Assembly (NCBI GenBank): GCA_002396205.1
Contig: DGXB01000113.1
Span: 1 to 10,351, forward strand
DNA length: 10,351 bases
Source: Bacteroidales bacterium UBA4243
Lineage (GTDB): Bacteria > Bacteroidota > Bacteroidia > Bacteroidales > F082
Direction: 5' to 3'
The position numbers and the translations under genes were made by a program. The notes beneath the pieces were generated by a model. That model had not been told where the DNA came from. It did not search any database and saw nothing but the letters and a program-made list of their open reading frames with translations. This document shows positions 1 through 6,370 of this stretch, one piece after another (position 1 is the stretch's first letter; each line of letters begins with the position of its first letter).

Positions 1-62
1 TCAGTTGGTAGAGCACCTGACTCTTAATCAGGGTGTCCAGGGTTCGACCCCCTGCGGGAGTA
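1..62 (+). tRNA. tRNA-Lys (anticodon CTT), 5' end cut off by the window
   Basis: The window opens inside the D arm (GCTC partner and GAGC at 11-14). The anticodon stem is CCTGA 16-20 / TCAGG 28-32 around the loop CTCTTAA 21-27, giving anticodon CTT at 23-25, which reads the lysine codon AAG. The T arm is CAGGG 38-42, loop TTCGACC 43-49, CCCTG 50-54. The 3' acceptor strand CGGGAGT (55-61) and discriminator A62 close it. CCA is not encoded. About a dozen 5' bases lie outside the window, so the acceptor stem cannot be checked. Confidence 0.95.
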
Positions 63-68
63 CATCAC

Positions 69-116
69 AAACCCTTGTAATGAGTTGATGATCAACAGTT
101 GCAAGGGTTTTTCTTT
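69..116 (+). terminator. Intrinsic terminator after tRNA-Lys
   Basis: A 12-bp stem pairs AAACCCTTGTAA (69-80) with TTGCAAGGGTTT (99-110), one G-T wobble. A second stem, GTTGA/TCAAC around TGA, stacks inside it. A T-rich tail (TTTTTCTTTT) follows at once. It lies seven bases after the tRNA 3' end, so it should end the tRNA transcript. Confidence 0.8.
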
Positions 117-204
117 TGCCTTTGCTGAAACATTCGTTTGAACGAGGATTCGTATTCCCCCAAAAATTTTCCCTGGTTTCGTGACCACTTTGCAATTCTT
201 TTCG

Positions 205-212
205 TATTTTTG
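205..212 (+). promoter_or_regulatory. Candidate Bacteroidota -7 box TATTTTTG
   Basis: TATTTTTG matches TAnnTTTG exactly. It is about 25 bases upstream of a possible start codon with a good ribosome-binding site. A -33 TTTG at the usual spacing is not visible: the nearest TTTG, at 189-192, is too close. This is only a half-supported promoter. Confidence 0.4.
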
Positions 213-236
213 TACCCCTAAAAGGAACAAGGAGTA

Positions 237-353
237 ATGTCCGCAAAAACAAACAAATATTCGGTCGCCGAGGCGAAGAAAACCCCAATAAAATTTGGAG
301 GTTTCGGAAATTTGTTTAAACACACACATTCTTATCGCCCATCACCTCTATAA
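237..353 (+). CDS. Possible small protein, 38 aa, unrecognised
   Basis: An ATG at 237 is preceded by AAGGAG-like purines (GGAG at 231-234, two bases before the ATG) and by a TATTTTTG box at 205-212. It opens a reading frame starting MSAKTNKYSVAEAKKTPIKF and ending at TAA 351-353. The product would be basic and rich in Lys, Ser and Gly, with no membrane segment, cysteine motif or domain that I recognise. The promoter box, Shine-Dalgarno-like sequence and in-frame ATG together are better than chance, but the length is short. It could also be the 5' end of a gene whose 3' part was lost to the hairpin-rich DNA that follows. Function is unknown. Confidence 0.35.
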   Translation: MSAKTNKYSVAEAKKTPIKFGGFGNLFKHTHSYRPSPL

Positions 354-431
354 ATTTGCGCGCAGGCGCGGGCGACAATTTACGACTTTTTCCGGCAAAT
401 TGTTCAGGGCGATTTGCCATTTGCAAGACGG

Positions 432-455
432 GAAAAAGGGGAATTTGCAATTCCC
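432..455 (-). terminator. Probable terminator of apbE transcription (minus strand)
   Basis: Read on the minus strand this is GGGAATT, loop GCA, AATTCCC, then CTTTTT. A 7-bp stem followed by a T run is a compact intrinsic terminator. It lies about 75 bases beyond the apbE stop codon, in the right orientation to end the ftsB/DUF5686/apbE transcript. Confidence 0.55.
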
Positions 456-465
456 GCGTGAGAAT

Positions 466-508
466 CGTAGAGACGTCACGTCACGGTGTGGCGTCTCTAC
501 GTGTTTTT
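466..508. repeat. Palindromic element with CGTAGAGACG arms; may also terminate plus-strand transcripts
   Basis: CGTAGAGACGTCAC (466-479) pairs with GTGGCGTCTCTACG (488-501) over 14 positions with one G-T wobble, around an 8-base loop. TTTTT at 503-507 follows on the plus strand, so the structure can act as a rightward intrinsic terminator. Short palindromes with GTAGAGACG arms are, from general knowledge, dispersed intergenic repeats in several phyla including Bacteroidota. Membership in such a family is inferred, because only one copy is present here. Confidence 0.55.
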
Positions 509-528
509 CGGGAAGCAGCCGGCTTTTC

Positions 529-1521
529 TCATTCTATGATGAGCGCATCGAAGCCTTCCGTGGCAAAGGTCTCCAACTCACCTTCTTCGTTCACGAAAAT
601 GTAGTAGGCCTCCACGCCGTCCATCGCTTCGACGGTTTCGAGCGAACGTTCCATGCCCATCACCATGCAGATGGAGGCCAAGGCATCGGCCCAAACGGAA
701 TTGTCGGCCAATACCGTTGCGCTGAGCAGCTGGTGCTCAACGGGATAGCCTGTCTTTGGATCGATGCAGTGCGAATAGCGCTTGCCATTGCGTTCCACGT
801 ATTTTCGGGTGCTGCCAGAGGTGACCAAGCCCTTGTCGCGCAAAGCGATGCGGGTCTGCACCACCTGTTCCGAGTCCCAGTTTTCGGCGGGTTTCTCGAT
901 GCCCACAATCCAGGGCTTGCCGTCGGGTTTGTTGCCTTTGGCCATGATTTCGCCGCCCGTGTCAACCAAGTAGTTGCTGATGCCACGGCTTTCCAAAAAC
1001 GAGGCAATCATGTCGGAAGTGTAGCCTTGGGCTATGGCATTGAAATCCAATTGAATGGCTGGATTTTCCTTGACGACTTTCCCGTTTTCGATCCTCACTT
1101 TGCGATAGTCAACCAATTGTTTCAAGCTGTCGATGAGTTGTGGCGTGATGCTGTCGCCTGTCTTTGCGTTGAAGCCCCAAGCGGCCACGATTGGCGAGAT
1201 GGTGGGGTCGAAATAGCCGCCCGAAAGCCGTGCGGCCTCTTGCGCGATGCGGAAGTTGTCGACGAAGATGCTGTCGAGTTCGACTTCTTCGTTTCGGTTG
1301 ACTTTGCAAATGACGGAGCTGTCGACCCACAGGTTGACCGACCTATCGACGGCGCGGAAAATGGAGTCCACTTCGCGCTGGAAGTTGCGCCCTTGTTCGT
1401 CGTAATAGGTGATGGCATAATATGAGCCTTGCGCAAGGCCTTTAAGGATGATCTTTTTCGGCTGGTTGTCGCATGAAGCCAAAGCCAACAGAGCCAGAAT
1501 TACCAAGAATGATTTTTTCAT
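529..1521 (-). CDS. apbE: FAD:protein FMN transferase, ApbE family, lipoprotein
   Basis: ApbE enzymes transfer FMN from FAD onto a Ser/Thr of target proteins such as Rnf and Nqr subunits or secreted flavoproteins. The 330-aa product starts with a lipoprotein signal peptide, lipobox LAS-C with Cys17, so the mature enzyme should be anchored by lipid on the outer side of the inner membrane. Family landmarks follow in order: the GSYYAITY strand (32-39), GGYFDPTISPIVAAWGF (101-117), LDFNAIAQGYTSD (158-170), VDTGGEI (186-192), SHCIDPKTGYPV (250-261), and the metal-binding motif ADALAS (278-283) with Asp279. The usual motif is ADALAT; here the Thr is Ser, a conservative change. Length is normal for the family. 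The start at 1521 gives a well-formed signal peptide. It is the last gene of a minus-strand group, 118 bases after the DUF5686 gene, with two palindromic repeats in that gap, so it may be partly uncoupled. No target flavoprotein is in the window. Confidence 0.93.
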   Translation of the reverse strand: MKKSFLVILALLALASCDNQPKKIILKGLAQGSYYAITYYDEQGRNFQREVDSIFRAVDRSVNLWVDSSVICKVNRNEEVELDSIFVDNFRIAQEAARLSGGYFDPTISPIVAAWGFNAKTGDSITPQLIDSLKQLVDYRKVRIENGKVVKENPAIQLDFNAIAQGYTSDMIASFLESRGISNYLVDTGGEIMAKGNKPDGKPWIVGIEKPAENWDSEQVVQTRIALRDKGLVTSGSTRKYVERNGKRYSHCIDPKTGYPVEHQLLSATVLADNSVWADALASICMVMGMERSLETVEAMDGVEAYYIFVNEEGELETFATEGFDALIIE

Positions 1522-1528
1522 ATTTGTT

Positions 1529-1555
1529 CCATTAAAAGAAAGCTCCTACGGAGCA
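1529..1555. repeat. REP-like palindrome, copy 1 (GCTCCTACGGAGC)
   Basis: The palindrome GCTCCTACGGAGC (1542-1554; 5-bp arms around TAC) is preceded by ATTAAAAGAAA. The same core with a nearly identical left flank recurs 53 bases downstream. The position is intergenic, just before the apbE start. Such sequences are typical of dispersed repeats in Bacteroidales genomes (general knowledge, not tested here). Confidence 0.6.
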
Positions 1556-1580
1556 TTGTTGCGGGTTGTTTCGTTTTTAT

Positions 1581-1609
1581 CCTATTAAAAGGAAGCTCCT
1601 ACGGAGCAA
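1581..1609. repeat. REP-like palindrome, copy 2 (GCTCCTACGGAGC)
   Basis: The second copy has its palindrome at 1595-1607, preceded by ATTAAAAGGAA. Both copies are in the same orientation. They share CC(T)ATTAAAAG(A/G)AAGCTCCTACGGAGCA and differ by one substitution and one indel over the shared part. Together they fill most of the gap between the DUF5686 stop and the apbE start. Confidence 0.6.
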
Positions 1610-1639
1610 CCCCAAGCCTCATCAACTCTAAACTCTCAA

Positions 1640-4099
1640 CTACAAACTAATAGTAGCGCACCATTTCAAGGCAAAATTCTCCCAAACTCCAGCTCGCCTG
1701 TAAGGCCCATAGCGATAGAAGACGCCTGCTCCCATTTTGGCTAAGGGTGTCGACAAGATGCCGTTGACCACAAAACCGCTCTCGAAATAGCCCTTTTCCA
1801 TCGTCTTGAAGTTCCTGTCGGGGAAGGCTTCGGCACGCTTCATGTCGCCCCAGCCGATGTTGGTGGCGATGGTCAGCTCGGGCTTGAAAAACCGTGAGTT
1901 GGTCTTCCATAGCATCCCGTTGAAGTTGTGGCTCAGGTAGATGGCCACAAAGCGGTCGCAGAAAAACTCGTCGACAGCCATCGTGCTAAAGCTGCCTGGC
2001 GAATAAAGCCCGAACTTGTCGTAGGTTCCCAAGATGTTGAAGGTCTCTATTACGGGACAAGTCGCTGTGGCATAGCCGGCTTGCAAATGGATTTTGGCGA
2101 CGCCGATATAGTGCGTGTAGAAATATTTCTGCATCTCCAACTTGAAGCGGTCGTACTCGAACTGGCTGCCGAGCACGTTGGGGAAGGCGTGTTGGTAGGC
2201 AAGCCAGACGATGGGGTAGGTGGTGCCCAACGACCGTATGCCTTGTGGCGTGCTCAGGAACTTCTCGTTGTAGGCGAACCGCAGCTTGACTTCAGCCACG
2301 CTGAAACGGCCTCTGGTGATCGTGTCGGCGGGGTCGTAATAGAATTGCCGACTATAGCGCTTGTCGCTGTGGCTGAGGGTGATATAGGCCTTGAAGTGGC
2401 GGGAGAAACGGGTCGAGTAGGTGAGGTCGAAGCGGTCGCGGCGGGTCAGCACGTTTTCGTAGAAGGTGTATTTGTAGTTGGCCTCGCTGAGCAAAGCGCC
2501 GTTGTCAAGCTCAAGCATGCCGCCAAACTCGCCCATGGCCTCCGACGAATGGGTGTATCTGAAGGCTAACTCCATCTGCCTCTGGCGGTTGAGCTTGAAC
2601 GTCAGGCCACCGTTGTAGTCTAACCTTTTGATTTTTGTCCAATAGCCGAATGAACCGTTGACGCTGAACCAGCGCGAGAGGCGGTCGTTGGTGCTGAGGC
2701 CGAGGCCGAAGAAAAAGCCACGGGCGATGGAATACTTGATGACGTGGTCGATGTCGAGGTTGATGGGGCCGATGGCGATGGCCGCATCGTTCATCAGGCG
2801 GTCGGTGAAGCCGAGCACGCGGTCGAAGATGTCGGTGCCCTCGGTGATGGAGTCGACGAGGAGGTAGGTCGAACGGATGCGTTCCGTGAGCGAGTCGATG
2901 CGGTGGGTATTCCAAAACGTTTCGTCGCGGAAGCCTGCGTCGGGGTTCACCTTGATTTCGATGTCCGAAAACTGCCGGTTGCTGAGTTCGGGGTTGATCT
3001 CGATGTCGGTGAGGTAGCTCTTTCCGATGGCCACCATCGACAATGAGGTGCTTTCGACTCCTACGGCGATGCCAGCAAACTTCAAGTTGGTGTTCAGCTG
3101 CTTCGGAAACCATTGGCCTTCCACCTTTTGGTAGAGTTGCTGGATGTTGGCCGTGAACAGTTCGCCTTGTTCATTGGGCGAGGCTTTCACGCTTTGCAAG
3201 GCCCAGCCGTCGCTGTTGACGGTCATCGTGCCGCGCAGGCCGTTGAAGGTGCTGCCACGCATCGGGTGGAACGAAATCACGTAGAGCGAGTCGCCGTGGC
3301 CGATGGGGTTGACCGACTCCAAGGTGAAGAAATAGTGCGTCTTGCTGCCCTGGCTGATGGGGTTCACGTAGTCGGTGCCGGTGATGCTGACGGTTTCGTC
3401 GTAGAAGCTGATGCTCTGCATACTGTTGACCAAATAGATGAAAGTGGGGTTTTTCATGCCGGCCACCTTGGTGCCGAGCACGTTTTGCAGCTTGCGGTCG
3501 GGCTTCTTGAAGAGCACCTCGGAGGCCGTCTCCATCACCATCAAGTCGCTCTTTTTCAGGATGCTGTCAAACGTCTTCAGGCCGCTTCCCTCGGTGTTTT
3601 CGGAGAGGGCGTTGCCTAATTCGGTGCTGTCGATGGTGAAGACCATCTGGTCATAGATCTTGTAGCGGTACGACCCTAACGAGTTGGGATTGTTGGCTTT
3701 GCGGTGGGCCATCAGGCTGTCGATGATGCGGTGGGCGGGGTTCTCGCCGGCCTCAACGGTCACTTCGGTCAGCTCAAACGTGGTGGGACTCAGCGCAATG
3801 TCGCATTTCTTTTGGCCGGGAGCGATGTCGACCGTTTTTTTCTCATAGCCGATGGAAGAGAAGGTGATTGACTTTATTGGCCCGTCGGCGGCGATTTCGT
3901 ATTTCCCGTCGATGTCGCTGATGGTGCCTCGCAGGCCGTCGTTGATGACCACGTTGACGAAGGCCAACGGCTTGCGGCTTTGCTCGTCGGTGATTTTGCC
4001 GCCTATCACATGGGCTTGAGCCAAAAGCGCCTCAGCCGAAATGACAAACAGGGCGAGGAACAGCAGTCGCGCCGTCAGCTTTTGCAAAAGAGGCTTCAT
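1640..4099 (-). CDS. Carboxypeptidase-regulatory-like / DUF5686 outer-membrane protein
   Basis: The 819-aa product begins with a signal peptide (about 1-28, ending near LLAQA). A CarboxypepD_reg-like beta-sandwich follows (about 31-115: GGKITDEQSRKPLAFVNVVI, TISDIDGKYEIA, ITFSSIGYEKKTV), the plug-like domain common at the N terminus of Bacteroidota outer-membrane proteins. From about 118 (ENPAHRIIDSLMAHRKANNP) it matches the DUF5686 pattern. The C-terminal half is rich in alternating aromatic and polar strands (RRDRFDLTYSTRFSRHFKAY and similar), as in an outer-membrane beta-barrel. Substrate and biochemical role are unknown for the family as far as I know. Length is typical, and the frame runs unbroken to TAG. 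Its ATG overlaps the ftsB stop as ATGA (4096-4099), so it is probably translationally coupled to that divisome gene. It is transcribed toward apbE. The family call rests on remembered sequence patterns. Confidence 0.88.
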   Translation of the reverse strand: MKPLLQKLTARLLFLALFVISAEALLAQAHVIGGKITDEQSRKPLAFVNVVINDGLRGTISDIDGKYEIAADGPIKSITFSSIGYEKKTVDIAPGQKKCDIALSPTTFELTEVTVEAGENPAHRIIDSLMAHRKANNPNSLGSYRYKIYDQMVFTIDSTELGNALSENTEGSGLKTFDSILKKSDLMVMETASEVLFKKPDRKLQNVLGTKVAGMKNPTFIYLVNSMQSISFYDETVSITGTDYVNPISQGSKTHYFFTLESVNPIGHGDSLYVISFHPMRGSTFNGLRGTMTVNSDGWALQSVKASPNEQGELFTANIQQLYQKVEGQWFPKQLNTNLKFAGIAVGVESTSLSMVAIGKSYLTDIEINPELSNRQFSDIEIKVNPDAGFRDETFWNTHRIDSLTERIRSTYLLVDSITEGTDIFDRVLGFTDRLMNDAAIAIGPINLDIDHVIKYSIARGFFFGLGLSTNDRLSRWFSVNGSFGYWTKIKRLDYNGGLTFKLNRQRQMELAFRYTHSSEAMGEFGGMLELDNGALLSEANYKYTFYENVLTRRDRFDLTYSTRFSRHFKAYITLSHSDKRYSRQFYYDPADTITRGRFSVAEVKLRFAYNEKFLSTPQGIRSLGTTYPIVWLAYQHAFPNVLGSQFEYDRFKLEMQKYFYTHYIGVAKIHLQAGYATATCPVIETFNILGTYDKFGLYSPGSFSTMAVDEFFCDRFVAIYLSHNFNGMLWKTNSRFFKPELTIATNIGWGDMKRAEAFPDRNFKTMEKGYFESGFVVNGILSTPLAKMGAGVFYRYGPYRRAGVWENFALKWCATISL

Positions 4100-4392
4100 T
4101 CTTGAGTCTCAATTAGATAGACGACTTCGTTGTCGCGTTTCATCAGGTATTGCTCGCGGGCCACTTTCTCCATCGTGGCGGAGTCGTTCTGCACATCGTG
4201 GAGATATTGTTTGTTTTGCGAGACCTCCTTTTCGTAGTATTCGATTTGTTGTTTCTGGTCGATGAGCGAGTTGTGAAGCCTGATTTGCTCGAACACATTG
4301 AATTGGTCGATGAAGAAGATGACGACCAAAAACAGCAATGTGGCATACACATAGCGGTTGTTGAGCTTGCGAAGGATATTCTTGATTTTCAT
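4096..4392 (-). CDS. FtsB/DivIC-like septum formation initiator protein
   Basis: The 98-aa bitopic membrane protein has a short basic cytoplasmic N terminus (MKIKNILRKLNNR), one transmembrane helix (about 15-31, ATLLFLVVIFFI) and a coiled-coil periplasmic stretch (about 33-70, rich in Q, E, K and L). It ends in the family signature EKVAREQYLMKRDNEVVYLI. FtsB/DivIC forms a complex with FtsL and FtsQ/DivIB that activates septal peptidoglycan synthesis. Length is typical. It is the first gene of the minus-strand group, with a TACTTTTG box about 75 bases upstream, and its stop overlaps the start of the DUF5686 gene by four bases. FtsB and DivIC are homologous, so the exact name is not decided by sequence alone. 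Confidence 0.9.
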   Translation of the reverse strand: MKIKNILRKLNNRYVYATLLFLVVIFFIDQFNVFEQIRLHNSLIDQKQQIEYYEKEVSQNKQYLHDVQNDSATMEKVAREQYLMKRDNEVVYLIETQE

Positions 4393-4431
4393 AGTTGTCA
4401 GTTGATAGTTAGGCGTTTGGAGGGGCGGCCG

Positions 4432-4453
4432 GTCGATTTTGTCTTGAATCGAC
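4432..4453. other. Small inverted repeat in the ftsB leader
   Basis: GTCGATT (4432-4438) and AATCGAC (4447-4453) are perfect 7-bp arms around an 8-base spacer. The dyad lies in the presumed 5' untranslated leader of the ftsB-like gene. It could be a leader hairpin or a protein-binding dyad. There is no further evidence. Confidence 0.3.
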
Positions 4454-4466
4454 GATTTTCAGTCTG

Positions 4467-4474
4467 CAAAAGTA
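4467..4474 (-). promoter_or_regulatory. Candidate -7 box (TACTTTTG) for the ftsB/DUF5686/apbE unit
   Basis: CAAAAGTA on the plus strand reads TACTTTTG on the minus strand, an exact TAnnTTTG match. It lies about 75 bases upstream of the ftsB-like start. No -33 TTTG is visible at standard spacing. It is back to back with the ridA box at 4485-4492. Confidence 0.5.
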
Positions 4475-4484
4475 ACATTTTTCT

Positions 4485-4492
4485 TATTTTTG
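4485..4492 (+). promoter_or_regulatory. Candidate -7 box (TATTTTTG) for ridA
   Basis: TATTTTTG lies 30 bases before the ridA ATG, with an imperfect -33 element TCTG (4463-4466) 18 bases upstream. Transcription would begin near 4499, downstream of the ATG at 4490, which argues against the longer ridA reading. Confidence 0.6.
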
Positions 4493-4522
4493 CGCTTCAA
4501 TATTTCATCAAATTTATCAACA

Positions 4523-4897
4523 ATGAAAAAAGTTATCGCAACGACAAATGCTCCTGGAGCCATCGGGCCTTACAGTCAGGCCATTGAAGCCAACGGTTTT
4601 GTGTATATTTCGGGCCAATTGCCCATCAATCCTGCTACGGGCGAGATGCCGGAAGGCGTCGGCGCACAAACCGAGCAAAGTATGAAAAACCTCGAAGCCA
4701 TCCTCAACGAGGCAGGCTGCACCTTCGACAATGTGGTGAAGTCGGTGTGCTATCTCGCTGATATGAGCTATTTTGGCGAGATGAACGCCGTTTATGGCAA
4801 GTATTTCAAGGGCGACTATCCCGCTCGTGCCGCCTTCGCCGTGAAGGAACTGCCCAAGAAGGCCTTGGTCGAAATCGAAATGATTGCCGCAAAATGA
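4523..4897 (+). CDS. ridA: RidA family enamine/imine deaminase
   Basis: RidA (YjgF/YER057c/UK114 family) hydrolyses reactive 2-aminoacrylate and related imines made by PLP enzymes, giving 2-keto acids and ammonia. It is a cytosolic trimer. The 124-aa product shows the family pattern: APGAIGPYSQAI (11-21, Tyr17), VYISGQLPINPATG (27-40), NLEAILNEAGCTFDNVVKSVCYLADM (56-81), Asn88, PARAAFAV (100-107) with the substrate-carboxylate Arg102, and VEIEMIA (116-122) with Glu119 at the catalytic acid position. The start at 4523 was chosen because the protein then has the standard RidA N terminus. An in-frame ATG at 4490 would add 11 atypical residues and lies upstream of the predicted transcript start. 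The stop overlaps the next gene's ATG (ATGA, 4894-4897), so the two should be co-expressed. Confidence 0.95.
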   Translation: MKKVIATTNAPGAIGPYSQAIEANGFVYISGQLPINPATGEMPEGVGAQTEQSMKNLEAILNEAGCTFDNVVKSVCYLADMSYFGEMNAVYGKYFKGDYPARAAFAVKELPKKALVEIEMIAAK

Positions 4898-5814
4898 AAA
4901 TCGTCTTTTTGGAGCCTTTGGGCTTGAAAGTGGAACAAATCGAGGCCGCTTGTGAAGGTCTGAAAAAGGCTGGTCACGAAGTGGTTATTTATCCCGACCG
5001 CAACGAGAGCCTTGACGAGCTGAAACGTCGTGCCGAAGGCGCAGAGGTCATCGTCGAAAGCAACATCCCGCTGCGCAAGGACTTCCTCGACGCTTGCCCC
5101 AACTTGAAGATGCTTTCCATCGCCTTTACGGGCTTGGACCACATCGACATGGAGGAATGCCAGCGTCGCGGCATCGTGGTCAAGAACGCGGCAGGCTACA
5201 GCACCGAGGCCGTGGCCGAACTCGCCATCGCCCTGATGATTGACCTCTATCGTAAAGTGCTTGAAAACGATGCGATTACCCGTCAATGCAACCGCAAGGG
5301 CATCATGCCCGGACGCGAGATTGGGGGCAAGACCGTCGGCATCATCGGCATGGGCAACATCGGGCAGCGCGTGGCAAAATTGGCCAATGCTTTCGGCTGC
5401 AAGGTGTTGGCTTGGAACCGCACCCCGAAGCAAGTCGAGGACGTGAAGTTTGTCGACGAGGAGACCCTTTTGAAGGAATCCGACATCGTCACCCTGCACA
5501 TCGCCCTCAATGCCGACACCCGCGACTTCATCACCGCCGAGGACTTCGCCTTGATGAAGCCAAGCTCCTTATTAATTAATACGGCTCGTGGTCCCGTGGT
5601 GAACGAGACGGCCTTGGCCAATGCTTTGAAAGAAGGCAAAATTGCAGGTGCCGCCACCGATGTTTATGGTACAGAGCCGCCATTGAAGCCTGAAAATCCG
5701 TTGTTTGGCGTGCCCAATCTCATCATGTTGCCACACATCGGTTTCGCTACCGAGGAGGCTTTTGTCCTTCGGTTGGGCATCGTGGTTCGCAATGTTGAAC
5801 GATTCTTAAATTGA
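4894..5814 (+). CDS. D-isomer-specific 2-hydroxyacid dehydrogenase
   Basis: The 306-aa product is a two-domain NAD(P)-dependent reductase of the D-2-hydroxyacid dehydrogenase family, which interconverts 2-keto acids and D-2-hydroxyacids. The Rossmann loop is GMGNIG (152-157). The catalytic triad is visible: Arg232 in NTARGPVV, Glu261 in DVYGTEPP, and His281 in LPHIG. The second Rossmann strand ends VLAWNRTP (171-178), with Asn175-Arg176 where NAD-dependent members usually have Asp. This suggests NADP(H) preference (inference). Length is at the short end of the family. It shares four bases with ridA, so translation is probably coupled. A joint role in handling 2-keto acids released by RidA is possible but not shown. 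The substrate cannot be told from sequence, and glyoxylate/hydroxypyruvate-type or lactate-type activity are both open. Confidence 0.9.
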   Translation: MKIVFLEPLGLKVEQIEAACEGLKKAGHEVVIYPDRNESLDELKRRAEGAEVIVESNIPLRKDFLDACPNLKMLSIAFTGLDHIDMEECQRRGIVVKNAAGYSTEAVAELAIALMIDLYRKVLENDAITRQCNRKGIMPGREIGGKTVGIIGMGNIGQRVAKLANAFGCKVLAWNRTPKQVEDVKFVDEETLLKESDIVTLHIALNADTRDFITAEDFALMKPSSLLINTARGPVVNETALANALKEGKIAGAATDVYGTEPPLKPENPLFGVPNLIMLPHIGFATEEAFVLRLGIVVRNVERFLN

Positions 5815-5857
5815 CTTTTTGACTCGCTTTGCGTCATTGACTACGTCGAATCTGCGA

Positions 5858-5932
5858 TTTGCGAGGAGGAACGACGAAGCAATCCAGATTGCCAACATCA
5901 CTGGTTTCTGGATTGCTTCACTTTGTTCGCAA
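5858..5932. repeat. Dispersed palindromic repeat of the TTGCGAGG...AAGCAATCCAG type
   Basis: AAGCAATCCAG (5877-5887) and CTGGATTGCTT (5908-5918) are perfect 11-bp inverted arms. Outer arms TTTGCGA (5858-5864) and TTCGCAA (5926-5932) extend the structure imperfectly. The sequence resembles the widely dispersed intergenic repeat with arms like TCATTGCGAGGA...AAGCAATCC, known from several bacterial phyla (general knowledge). It lies between two convergent genes and may serve as a bidirectional terminator. A stray GTCATTG at 5833-5839 looks like a displaced or degraded end of the same element. Confidence 0.65.
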
Positions 5933-5946
5933 TGACTAAAACGCCG

Positions 5947-6351
5947 TTAATCGAGTTTCGGGCGGTAAATCATGTCCGCCGTGACGAAAGCCTCCTTGAA
6001 TTTGGGCTTGATGCGGCGCAGGCATTTCTCGGCCTCCACGCGGTTGCGGAAGTCGCCGGCGCGAAGGCGGAAATACGGCTCGGCGTAGGTGAGGTAAATC
6101 GGGATGTCGGGGAAGGCCTTCTCGAATTGTTTCTTCACATCCTCGGCGTGTTTCAAGGCCTCGTTGCCGATTTCCATGAAAATATGGATGCGGTAGCCGC
6201 TGAACGAGCTGTCCAATTTGTAGAGTTGCCGCTGTTTCGAGATGAGGCTTTCGATGCGGTCGTCTTGGCTAACGTTCACTGAACCATTGCTTTGCGCGAA
6301 GGCGATGGAGGCCGTTGCCACAAACAATATCATGAAAAGGATCCGTTTCAT
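5947..6351 (-). CDS. Secreted SPOR-domain protein
   Basis: The 134-aa product starts with a signal peptide (1-19, MKRILFMILFVATASIAFA, cleavage before Q20). After a short linker comes a SPOR-like domain (about 52-128). Its first strand is YRIHIFMEIGN, then a helix DVKKQFEKAFPDIPIYLTY, then YFRLRAGDFRNRVEAEKCLRRIKPKF and a final strand AFVTADMI. SPOR domains bind denuded glycan strands of septal peptidoglycan, so a periplasmic cell-envelope role is likely. The start at 6351 is preferred over the in-frame ATG at 6381. The longer form adds ten residues (MYFCSQNYGE) before an otherwise clean signal peptide, and the -7 box at 6371-6378 would start transcription near 6364, inside the longer form. 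It is divergent from ruvB and convergent with the dehydrogenase. Confidence 0.85.
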   Translation of the reverse strand: MKRILFMILFVATASIAFAQSNGSVNVSQDDRIESLISKQRQLYKLDSSFSGYRIHIFMEIGNEALKHAEDVKKQFEKAFPDIPIYLTYAEPYFRLRAGDFRNRVEAEKCLRRIKPKFKEAFVTADMIYRPKLD

Positions 6352-6370
6352 TTCACCATAGTTTTGACTG

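Larger units (their letters stand above)
354..528. other. Non-coding stretch with several hairpins between the small ORF and apbE
   Basis: No credible gene is seen. The stretch holds ACAATTT (375-381) paired with AAATTGT (397-403), the hairpin at 439-455 and the long palindrome at 466-501, the last two listed separately. TAAATTTG at 351-358 is an exact match to the Bacteroidota -7 box TAnnTTTG on the plus strand and overlaps the stop of the small ORF. A short untranslated RNA running from about 365 to the T run at 503-507 is conceivable. Confidence 0.5.

Noticed and set aside
295..1425. Open frame of 376 codons on the plus strand across apbE
   Set aside because: It is antisense to a complete ApbE; composition is typical of a codon-shadow frame and no start signal is seen.
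1542..1607. 16S rRNA fragment, from the CTCCTACGG word
   Set aside because: The match to the conserved 16S word stops after a few bases, and both copies are palindromes in an intergenic repeat context.
4490..4522. Upstream ATG giving RidA an 11-residue extension
   Set aside because: It lies inside the predicted promoter (-7 box 4485-4492) and the extra residues are not part of RidA proteins.
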